Positions 13,805 through 21,085 of a DNA stretch of 37,825 bases are shown piece after piece (within the stretch, counting starts at the first letter, position 1; each line of letters starts with the position of its first letter). The notes under the pieces are model-generated. The model was not told where the DNA came from. It made no database searches and saw nothing but the letters and a program-made list of their open reading frames with translations. Source of the DNA: an uncultured Ruminococcus sp. (lineage in GTDB: Bacteria; Bacillota; Clostridia; Oscillospirales; Acutalibacteraceae); NCBI GenBank assembly GCA_902796225.1, contig CADBOO010000028.1:1-37825 (forward strand), written 5' to 3'. The translations under genes and the position numbers were made by a program.

Positions 13805-15601
13805 ATGCCAAGAACAAATATTCCGATATTTTACGCGTGCGACGAGCGCTTTCTGAAATTCACGATTGTATCCATGCACTCGCTGATCAAAAACGCGTCT
13901 CCCGATTACGACTATACGATCTACATCCTGCACTCGGATATCTCTGAAAAAGCGCAGAAAAAAACCGACGCGCTGCTGCAGGATAACGTCAGGATTATCT
14001 ACACCGACGTCACGGAACGTCTCAAAGAGATCAACACCAATCTGCCCCTGCGCGATTACTACTCAAAGACCACCTACTTCCGCCTGTTCATCGCGGATAT
14101 GTTCCCCGAGCTTTCAAAGGCGGTCTACATCGACTCCGACACCCTTGTTCAGGGCGATATCAGCGAGCTGTACAATACCGATCCCGGCGAGATGTGGCTG
14201 GGCGCATGTCACGAGCAGGCGATGGTACAGATTGACCACTACGGCACCTATGTCGAGAAGGTTGTCGGCGTATCGCGTCACAACTACTTCAACGCCGGCG
14301 TTCTGCTGATCAACTGCAAAAAATTCCGCGAGACAAAGCTGCTCAGACGCTTTCTCGAAAAGCTGCAGGAATATGACTTTGTTGTCACCCAGGACGAGGA
14401 TTACCTCAATCTGATCTGCAAGGATCACATTCTGTGGCTCGATCAGCGCTGGAACACCGAGGTCTACTGCGCGTTTGACTATCCGATCGAAGAGGCGCAT
14501 ATCCTGCACTATATCATGGTCAGCAAACCGTGGCATTACAAAGACTGCACCGGCGGCGATATCTTCTGGAAATACGCTGCCGAAACCTGTGTATATGATG
14601 AGATGGTGAATGTTTTGAACGCTTATACCGATGAAGAACGTATCCGTGACGAACAGGTCATGGACAACTTAAAAGAGCTTGCCAAGCAGGAGACCGACCG
14701 CGACGATAACTACCAGCACCAGCTGAACAATACCGTTCGCGCAAAGGACAGGGTCGAGATCCTCAAGAAGATCGAGCAGTTCGAGCGCGAGGGCCGCTTC
14801 GGCGAGGACGTCGAGGACGATCCGCCCTCTCGCACCCTGATGCCCGACGAGATCGAGTACGGCACGAAAACCGTCGCCCAGAAGGTCAAGAGCAAGATGG
14901 CCTTCGCCGCCGCAAGGCACTTTGTCAAATCGCTGATCGAGGACAAGAAGCTGATCATCAAGGAGATCCGCGGCATCGAGAATTTCAAGAATCTGAACAG
15001 CGGTGCGATCATCACCTGCAACCACTTCAACGCCTTTGACAGCTTTGCAATCCAACTCGCCTATGACGCCGCCGAACAGCCCGACCGCCGATTCTACCGC
15101 GTGATCCGCGAGGGCAACTATACCTCGTTCCCGGGCTTTTACGGCTATCTGATGCGCAACTGCGATACCCTGCCGCTGTCGTCCAATATGCACACCATGA
15201 AAAAATTCATGACCGCAGTCGACGAGCTGCTCGGCGAGGGACACTTCATCCTCGTCTACCCCGAGCAGTCGATGTGGTGGAACTACCGCAAGCCCAAGCC
15301 CCTGAAGCAGGGCGCGTTCATCTTTGCATACCGCAACAACGTTCCTGTACTGCCGTGCTTCATCACGATGAAGGACAGTGACATCATGGGCGAGGACGGG
15401 TTCTACATCCAGGAATACACCATCCATGTCAGCGAGCCGATCTATCCCGACAAGTCCCTGCCCTACCGCGAAAGCGTCAGGGATCTGATGAACCGCAACT
15501 ATAACCTGTGGAAGAACATCTACGAGACCGAGTATCAAATGCCGCTGGTATACGATACCGACCCCGACAAAGCCCCGAAAGAAGTCAAAACAGCCCAATA
15601 A
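13805..15601 (+). CDS. GT8 glycosyltransferase - acyltransferase fusion protein
   Basis: A 598-residue two-domain enzyme. Residues 1-290 are a GT8 domain with DxD (YIDSD, 108-112), YFNAGVLLIN (161-170), QDEDYLN (196-202) and HYIMVSKPWHY (235-245). A charged, partly coiled linker follows at about 285-365. Residues 370-585 are a PlsC-type acyltransferase with the HX4D motif CNHFNAFD (His407, Asp412) and VYPEQSMWWNYRKPKP as motif III. Both active sites look intact, so one chain should glycosylate and acylate, probably the same lipid. GGAGGG before ATG 13805 sets the start; an upstream in-frame ATG at 13751 lies in the inverted repeat and has no ribosome binding site. It is third in the cluster, 118 bp after the second gene. 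Confidence 0.9.
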   Translation: MPRTNIPIFYACDERFLKFTIVSMHSLIKNASPDYDYTIYILHSDISEKAQKKTDALLQDNVRIIYTDVTERLKEINTNLPLRDYYSKTTYFRLFIADMFPELSKAVYIDSDTLVQGDISELYNTDPGEMWLGACHEQAMVQIDHYGTYVEKVVGVSRHNYFNAGVLLINCKKFRETKLLRRFLEKLQEYDFVVTQDEDYLNLICKDHILWLDQRWNTEVYCAFDYPIEEAHILHYIMVSKPWHYKDCTGGDIFWKYAAETCVYDEMVNVLNAYTDEERIRDEQVMDNLKELAKQETDRDDNYQHQLNNTVRAKDRVEILKKIEQFEREGRFGEDVEDDPPSRTLMPDEIEYGTKTVAQKVKSKMAFAAARHFVKSLIEDKKLIIKEIRGIENFKNLNSGAIITCNHFNAFDSFAIQLAYDAAEQPDRRFYRVIREGNYTSFPGFYGYLMRNCDTLPLSSNMHTMKKFMTAVDELLGEGHFILVYPEQSMWWNYRKPKPLKQGAFIFAYRNNVPVLPCFITMKDSDIMGEDGFYIQEYTIHVSEPIYPDKSLPYRESVRDLMNRNYNLWKNIYETEYQMPLVYDTDPDKAPKEVKTAQ

Positions 15602-15633
15602 CCACGGATCATACATAGCGTGTTATGATAAAG

Positions 15634-15675
15634 AAAGCCCGGTACTGCCGCACTAGCGGTAATACCGGACTTTTA
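15634..15675. terminator. Bidirectional terminator between convergent genes
   Basis: Long, slightly imperfect arms (15635-15651 and 15656-15672) form a strong hairpin with AAAG on the left and CTTTTATT on the right. It ends both the fusion gene and the asparagine-synthase-like gene. Confidence 0.8.
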
Positions 15676-15693
15676 TTATTGTTGATTTAAAAC

Positions 15694-17217
15694 TCAGTTG
15701 AACTTCATATCATACCAGAGTAAGAACGCGTAGATCGCATAGATCCTGCCCCAATACTGCGACTCGCCGTCGATGAAATCCGACCACAGCTTTCTTAGGA
15801 CCTCCTGATCGAAGAACTGCTGTGACGCTTCGCCGAAAAGCGCATCCTCTACGGGTTTATTATAGCGGCTGTCGGCGAGCCATTTGCGCACCGGTACGGG
15901 GAATCCGACCTTTTTGCGGAAGGCGACTTCCTCGGGCAGCATAGAGGATGCTGCCATGCGGAAGGTGATCTTGTTCTGTTCGCCCTCAAACTGATACTCG
16001 GGCGGGATATGCCGTGCAACATTGAACAGCCTGATATCGCTGAACGGCGTGTGCAGCTCGATCCCGCAGGCGGTAGAGGTGCGGTCGGTGTTGAGGTAGA
16101 TGTCGCCCTCCAGCCACAGTCGGATGTCAACGGTGAGCTTCTGGAGCAGCGGTTCCATGCCCTGAACCTCGTTCCAGATGGGTGTGACGGGATCCGCCGC
16201 CCTGACCGAATCATCCGGCTCGCGCATGAGGGTGCGGACGTAATCCTCGCTCATGATATGGGAACAGGTCAGATAGGTCCATTCCTTCGGGATGACGCGC
16301 TTGTGGGCGTTGTAACCGCCGAAAAACTCGTCGATCCCCTCACCGGAATAGACGACCTTTGCGTGATCGCTGACTGCCGCGCAGCCGATCGAGAACGCGA
16401 CTGCGGAGGCGTCGCCCAGCGGCTGACCCATTTTATCGACGGTCTCGGGAATGCGGGCAAAGTATGCCTCGGGAGAGATCATCTTGACGCGGAAATCCTT
16501 ATGCAGCACCTCTGCGGTACGGCGCGCGAGGGCGGACTCGTCAAAGCCGCTTTCCTCATAGCCGACCGTGTTGGCACAGACAGCGTCGCCCGCCGCGAGC
16601 AGGTAGGACGAATCCACGCCGCCGGAGAGGAAGGATTCCTTATACGGTACCTCTGTATCTTCGCGTTCCTCGGTGAGGATCTCATCCACCACCGCGCGAA
16701 TCTCAGCGGCATAGTCTTCTGCCGTTTTAGTTCTGTCCGGCTCGAATACCGGCTTCCAGTAGCGGTGTACCTCGGCGAACTTGCCGTCCCATGTCAGGAA
16801 GCATCCGGGCGCGAGCTTATACACGCCCTCATAAAATGTGTCCGTACCGATCGGATAACCGTAGAATAGATACTGCTGCAACGTGCGTTTGTTCAGGCGC
16901 TTGTCATAGCGGGGATCGGCGGCGATCTCGTTGATGTCGCCGGAGTAGAGCAGCTCGTCGCCCACAGGGGCATAGAACAGATGCTTCTGTCCGACCTGAT
17001 CGCGGAAAAGATACTGCGTCTGTCCGTCGTCTACGGCAAAGATGAACGCGCCGCAGAGGTGATCGGCAATACCTGTCCCCCATTTCTCGAAGCCTTTGAC
17101 AAGGATCGCGGCTTCGCGTTCCTCGCGGCTCAACGGCAGAGCGATACCAAGCTCTGCACACAGTTTTTTATAATTGCGGATGTAGCCGCTGAACAGCTTT
17201 AACTCAATGTTTTTCAT
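15694..17217 (-). CDS. Asparagine-synthase-like protein lacking the glutaminase cysteine
   Basis: A 507-residue AsnB-family ATP-dependent amide ligase. The synthetase half is well preserved: the PP-loop LSGGVDSS (197-204), PLGDASAVA (266-274), and SGEGIDEFFGGY (291-302). The N-terminal half keeps only the second part of the class II amidotransferase domain (LCGAFIFAVDD, LFRDQVGQKHLFY). The first ~60 residues, with the essential Cys2 and Gln-binding residues, are missing: the start MKNIELKLFSGY has no MCG. AGGAGG before ATG 17217 rules out a hidden longer start; the in-frame extension to 17274 also lacks Cys2. It should use free ammonia or join another amine. It starts 25 bp after an amino-acid symporter, probably in the same transcript. 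Confidence 0.87.
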   Translation of the reverse strand: MKNIELKLFSGYIRNYKKLCAELGIALPLSREEREAAILVKGFEKWGTGIADHLCGAFIFAVDDGQTQYLFRDQVGQKHLFYAPVGDELLYSGDINEIAADPRYDKRLNKRTLQQYLFYGYPIGTDTFYEGVYKLAPGCFLTWDGKFAEVHRYWKPVFEPDRTKTAEDYAAEIRAVVDEILTEEREDTEVPYKESFLSGGVDSSYLLAAGDAVCANTVGYEESGFDESALARRTAEVLHKDFRVKMISPEAYFARIPETVDKMGQPLGDASAVAFSIGCAAVSDHAKVVYSGEGIDEFFGGYNAHKRVIPKEWTYLTCSHIMSEDYVRTLMREPDDSVRAADPVTPIWNEVQGMEPLLQKLTVDIRLWLEGDIYLNTDRTSTACGIELHTPFSDIRLFNVARHIPPEYQFEGEQNKITFRMAASSMLPEEVAFRKKVGFPVPVRKWLADSRYNKPVEDALFGEASQQFFDQEVLRKLWSDFIDGESQYWGRIYAIYAFLLWYDMKFN

Positions 17218-17242
17218 ATCGTACCTCCTGTGGTAAGCGTGC

Positions 17243-18655
17243 TTATTTCCAGAAGCTGAGCTGGCTCGGATCAAGTCCGATATCCTTTGCTTTGAACGTC
17301 GGGTTCAGTTTTTGCTTGCGCTGCCGCTCAAAATCCCTGAGCGCTTTGACGGCGATTCCCGACAGGATCGCACAGCACGGGATATTGATCAGCGTCATGC
17401 CGCCCATGGTGATATCGGCGATCGCCCACGCAAGATCCGCCTGCACCAGCGCGCCGACAAAGATCGCCGCGACACAGGCGATGTAGAAGACGATCATGAA
17501 TTTGCGGGTCGGGTGCTTTTTATGGTTCAGATACGCAAGCGCGTTATCGACATAGTAAAGGTTGCCGATGAGCGTAGTAAACGCGAACAGTACCATCGCG
17601 ATGGTGATGAAAATCGGGCCGAATCCGCCGAAGATGGTAGAAACCGCGTTCTGGACATACGGCGCGCCGGAAACATCCTCGCCGAACGCAACGCCGGAGG
17701 TCAGACACATCAGCGCGGTCGCGGAACAAAGCAGCATCGTATCCAGATAAACGGAAATGGTCTGGACAAGCCCCTGCTTGACAGGATGGGTAACGTCTGC
17801 CGATGCGGAAGCGTTCGGGGCGGAACCGACGCCCGCCTCGTTCGAGAACAGTCCGCGCTTGATACCGAGGATCATGCACGATCCGGTGATGCCGCCGAAA
17901 ATGGACGGAAAATCAAAGGCGTTCTCAAAGATCATTCCGAAGGTCTCGGGGATACGGGGCACGTTGGCGAATACGATGATCAGCGAGATCAGCACATATG
18001 CGACTCCCATCGCGGGAACGATCTTTTCTGTCAGCTTGACGATACGCTTGCCGCCGCCCATCACACAGAATCCGACCAATACCGCGAGGATCGCGCCAAT
18101 GATCACAGGCGTCCATTGGGGATCATAGAAATCGTAAATGGCAAATGACGACTGGAGGTTGTACGAGCAAAGCATATTGAAGCCGAACCCGTAGGTCGCG
18201 ATCAGGAAGATGCAGAAGATCGCGGCGATGACCGGCATCTTCATCGCTTTTTCGATATAATACGCGGGACCGCCGAAGCTGTGTCCCTCTTTATCCTTCT
18301 GCTTGAAGATCTGTGCCAGCGTACTTTCGATAAATGCCGAGGACGCGCCGATGATGCACATCAGCCACATCCAGAAGCATGCGCCCGGTCCGCCGATACA
18401 GATCGCCGTGGAAACGCCGACGATGTTGCCGGTGCCGACGCGCGATGCGGTCGAGACCATCAGCGCCTGAAAGGACGATACCTTCTGCGCCGATGCGGGC
18501 TTTTCGACGATCAGTTTGCAGGCGGTGCCAAACAATCTGATCTGGACGAATCTGGTGCGGAAAGTGAAAAACAATCCCGCACCAGCAAGTATGATGACCA
18601 ATACCGGAAAATACAGGCTATCGTCAATCGTGTTGAAAATATCGGTGATACTCAT
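17243..18655 (-). CDS. Sodium:alanine symporter (AGCS family)
   Basis: A 470-residue inner-membrane transporter with about ten helices that takes up alanine or glycine with sodium. Diagnostic stretches are the FQALMVSTASRVGTGNIVGV segment (family signature, near residue 65), FGGPAYYIEKAM and RGLFSNEAGVGSAPNASA. GAGGAGGACGAGC just before ATG 18655 sets the start; the longer frame to 18742 runs over the promoter. The downstream amide-ligase gene lies 25 bp away, suggesting linked amino-acid uptake and use. Substrate preference within AGCS cannot be told from sequence. Confidence 0.92.
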   Translation of the reverse strand: MSITDIFNTIDDSLYFPVLVIILAGAGLFFTFRTRFVQIRLFGTACKLIVEKPASAQKVSSFQALMVSTASRVGTGNIVGVSTAICIGGPGACFWMWLMCIIGASSAFIESTLAQIFKQKDKEGHSFGGPAYYIEKAMKMPVIAAIFCIFLIATYGFGFNMLCSYNLQSSFAIYDFYDPQWTPVIIGAILAVLVGFCVMGGGKRIVKLTEKIVPAMGVAYVLISLIIVFANVPRIPETFGMIFENAFDFPSIFGGITGSCMILGIKRGLFSNEAGVGSAPNASASADVTHPVKQGLVQTISVYLDTMLLCSATALMCLTSGVAFGEDVSGAPYVQNAVSTIFGGFGPIFITIAMVLFAFTTLIGNLYYVDNALAYLNHKKHPTRKFMIVFYIACVAAIFVGALVQADLAWAIADITMGGMTLINIPCCAILSGIAVKALRDFERQRKQKLNPTFKAKDIGLDPSQLSFWK

Positions 18656-18712
18656 GCTCGTCCTCCTCAATCTATGATGCGTCAATTGCTGATAAACACA
18701 GCGTTTCAATTC

Positions 18713-18742
18713 ATTATAACCCGAAATCACGTCGCTTGACAA
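18713..18742 (-). promoter_or_regulatory. Promoter of the symporter - amide ligase operon
   Basis: On the minus strand, TTGTCA (18737-18742) and TATAAT (18713-18718) are 18 bp apart. It is arranged divergently from the promoter at 18761-18789. Confidence 0.7.
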
Positions 18743-18760
18743 GTCTTTTCGGGAATTATC

Positions 18761-18789
18761 TGGACAAAATCATCCGGACATAGTATGAT
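18761..18789 (+). promoter_or_regulatory. Promoter of the C_GCAxxG_C_C gene
   Basis: TGGACA (18761-18766) and TATGAT (18784-18789) are 17 bp apart, giving a short leader before ATG 18817. Confidence 0.65.
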
Positions 18790-18816
18790 AGAAAAAAAAC
18801 GAAAGGCGGAATCAGG

Positions 18817-19263
18817 ATGGATCACCAAAGTGCGGCTATGGAATTGTTCAGAGAGGGCTACAACTGCGCCCAATCGGTTCTGATCGCGTTCTCCGACGTC
18901 ACGGGACTTGACAGAGAGCTTGCCGGAAAGCTGGCTTCCTCATTCGGCGGTGGACTGGGCAGGATGCGCGAGGTATGCGGCGCTGTCAGCGGCGCGGCGA
19001 TGGTGTTGGGGATCGTCGGGGGTTACTTCGACCCGACCGACCTTGAAGCCAAAAAGGCGCACTATCATCTGATACAGGAATTCGCCCGAAGATTCAAGGA
19101 GCAGAACGGTTCGATCGTCTGCCGCGAGCTGCTCAGCGGCGTAAGCGTGCAGGAGGGTCCCGATCCGGAAGCGCGTACCGACGCCTACTACAAAAAACGT
19201 CCCTGCGCCGAACTGGTCGGCACAGCGGCACAGATCACGGATGATCTGCTGAAAACAATGTAA
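18817..19263 (+). CDS. C_GCAxxG_C_C family (putative redox) protein
   Basis: A 148-residue soluble protein with the four spaced cysteines that define the family: Cys17 (GYNCAQSV), Cys54 (EVCGAVSG), Cys102 (VCRELL) and Cys130 (RPCAELV). The glycine-rich SSFGGGLGRM stretch is also typical. Members are widespread in anaerobes and thought to be redox-active or metal-binding; the reaction is unknown. GAAAGGCGG lies about 10 nt before the ATG. It is a single gene with its own promoter and terminator, next to a flavin-based electron-transfer operon. Confidence 0.88.
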   Translation: MDHQSAAMELFREGYNCAQSVLIAFSDVTGLDRELAGKLASSFGGGLGRMREVCGAVSGAAMVLGIVGGYFDPTDLEAKKAHYHLIQEFARRFKEQNGSIVCRELLSGVSVQEGPDPEARTDAYYKKRPCAELVGTAAQITDDLLKTM

Positions 19264-19277
19264 TACGGCAACACCGG

Positions 19278-19306
19278 CGGCTCGCAGATCAGCGGGCCGT
19301 TTTTTA
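19278..19306 (+). terminator. Terminator after the C_GCAxxG_C_C gene
   Basis: An 8-bp stem with one G-U pair (CGGCTCGC/GCGGGCCG, 6-nt loop) is followed by seven T. Confidence 0.75.
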
Positions 19307-19508
19307 TTGCCCGACCGGTTTGCAGCCAGCATTACAGCAGGCAAAACCTTTGCGAAATGCACGCAGTATGCTTTCTTGATCGGAGGATCCCGGCTATCCT
19401 GCATTTTTCACACAGAATTCACAAGGGAAACACACAGCTGACATATTGACAGGTTATGATAATGCCATCAAATCAAAGAGCACCCGACGCATCAAAGGAG
19501 ATGGCATC

Positions 19509-20129
19509 ATGAAAAAGGCAGTATTTCAAACGCAGAAAATCATCTTTGCACTGGGTACGGTCTGTACCCTGACCGCGTACAACGGCGAATCGCTGCAGGC
19601 GTTCGACCGTGCAAAAGCGCGTATTCTTGAAATCGACCGCAAAGTCAGCGCCGCATATCCCCGCGCCGTCACCCTGATGGCGCGGGGATATGCGGCTGAG
19701 GAAACCAAGCGAATCCTGAAGCTGTCCGGCGTCAGCGAAGCGCTTATCGTGATCGGCGAGACCGTCGTCAACATGGGAACTCCCCGCCGCATCGGTCTGC
19801 AGGATCCGTTCGGCGCAGCCGGCGAGAACTTTTCCTATGTGGATATCGGAGAGAAAGCGATTGTCTCCGCAGGACTGTATCAGCAGGGATTCGGCGAATC
19901 CGTCAACTACCGCCGCCACGGCGGCAACGCCCTTGTCGGATTGACCCTCATCGGCGAAAACGCCGTGAAGCTGAGCGCCTTGTGCAACAGCGCAGTCAAG
20001 CTGTCCGCGACCGAAGCGATGGATCTGCTGAACGACACGGACGTCGAGGCAATCTTCGTGAGTCGCTCGCAGGTCGTCACAGCGACCGACGGACTGCATA
20101 AACGCCCGACACGCAGACAGGCTGCGTAA
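19509..20129 (+). CDS. Degenerate ApbE paralogue with large internal deletion
   Basis: A 206-residue protein closely related to the intact ApbE encoded just downstream. The first 48 residues align well (QKIIFALGTVCTLT), then about 100 residues matching 49-150 of the intact copy are missing. Alignment resumes at ARGYAAEETKRI. The HIIDPKTGYPS motif is replaced by a short SVNYRRHGGNA, and the metal-binding LDALATA has become LSALCNSA, losing the Asp. It cannot be an active FAD:protein FMN transferase in the usual way. The frame is nevertheless open, with AAAGGAG 7 nt before ATG 19509. An 18-bp perfect inverted repeat sits at the deletion joint. It is either a recent pseudogene still in frame or a reduced partner protein. 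Confidence 0.75.
   Translation: MKKAVFQTQKIIFALGTVCTLTAYNGESLQAFDRAKARILEIDRKVSAAYPRAVTLMARGYAAEETKRILKLSGVSEALIVIGETVVNMGTPRRIGLQDPFGAAGENFSYVDIGEKAIVSAGLYQQGFGESVNYRRHGGNALVGLTLIGENAVKLSALCNSAVKLSATEAMDLLNDTDVEAIFVSRSQVVTATDGLHKRPTRRQAA
19650..19696. repeat. 18-bp perfect inverted repeat inside the degenerate ApbE gene
   Basis: GCCGCATATCCCCGCGCC (19650-19667) and its exact reverse complement (19679-19696) flank an 11-nt loop. The right arm encodes the conserved ARGYAA motif of ApbE, and the left arm is its inverted copy, encoding AAYPRA at the deletion joint. Confidence 0.95.
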
Positions 20130-20146
20130 AAAACGGAGTTGATACC

Positions 20147-21085
20147 ATGAACAAGACAGCCTATTCCATACAGAAAACATTTTTTGCACTGGGCACGGTC
20201 TGCACCCTGACCGTTTTCGACGGCGAGATGACGAATGCCCTCGACCGCGCAAAGGCGCGCGTCATGGAGATCCACAACGCGATGAACGCCTACGATCCGA
20301 ACAGCGAGGTTTCCGCGATCAACCAAAACGCCGGGATCGGTTATGTGAAGGTCACCTACCCGACCCTCAGACTGATCGAAGCCTCTGTCGCCTGCTCCGA
20401 AATGACCGGCGGCGCTTACGATATCACCACCCGACCTCTCTCGGATCTCTGGAAAACCGCAATCCGGCTTCAGTCCCTGCCGCTTGCATACAGCATCGAT
20501 CAGGCGCGCGCGCTGACAGGATACAAAGACGTCCTCATCGATCACGCACATTCCGCCGTGATGCTCAGGCGACGCGGTCAGCAATTGGATCTCGGCGCGA
20601 TCGCGAAGGGTTATGCCGCCGATGAAGTCCGCAGGATCTTCCTCGATGAAAACGTCGCACAGGCGATCATCAATCTCGGCGGTACCGTATACAACATGGG
20701 ACGATCCCGCCGCGTCGGTATCCGGAATCCATTCGGCAATACCGGCGACTGCTTTTCCTACATCAACGTCGACGAGAAAGCCGTTGTATCCTCGGGCGTT
20801 TACGAGCAGGGATTCGAAAAGGACGGCGTCACCTATCACCACATCATCGATCCCAAAACCGGTTATCCCTCTGACTCTGCACTTGCCGGGGTGACCCTTG
20901 TCGGCGATAACGCCGCCGAGCTAGACGCCCTTGCCACAGCAGTATGCGTCATGCCCCTGCCGAAAGCGATCGCCCTGCTCAGGGAGCTTCACATCGAGGC
21001 GATCTTTGTCACCAAAGAACATCAGGTCTTTACCACTCAGGGCATAAACTGTCATATGAATCCCGAAAGGAGCGCTACCGCATGA
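20147..21085 (+). CDS. apbE: FAD:protein FMN transferase
   Basis: A 312-residue ApbE enzyme that moves FMN from FAD to a Thr in the S/T-GAT motif of a target protein, using magnesium. Motifs present include ALGTVCTLTVFD at the N-terminus, MTGGAYDITTRPLSDLW (87-102), LDLGAIAKGYAADEV (148-161), NLGGTVYNMG, HHIIDPKTGYPS (231-242) and the metal-binding LDALATAV (Asp260, Thr264). No clear signal peptide or lipobox is seen, so its export is uncertain; the hydrophobic start is short. GGAG 8 nt before ATG 20147 sets the start. Its stop overlaps the start of the FMN-binding membrane protein (ATGA), which carries two matching target motifs and is the obvious substrate. Confidence 0.93.
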   Translation: MNKTAYSIQKTFFALGTVCTLTVFDGEMTNALDRAKARVMEIHNAMNAYDPNSEVSAINQNAGIGYVKVTYPTLRLIEASVACSEMTGGAYDITTRPLSDLWKTAIRLQSLPLAYSIDQARALTGYKDVLIDHAHSAVMLRRRGQQLDLGAIAKGYAADEVRRIFLDENVAQAIINLGGTVYNMGRSRRVGIRNPFGNTGDCFSYINVDEKAVVSSGVYEQGFEKDGVTYHHIIDPKTGYPSDSALAGVTLVGDNAAELDALATAVCVMPLPKAIALLRELHIEAIFVTKEHQVFTTQGINCHMNPERSATA

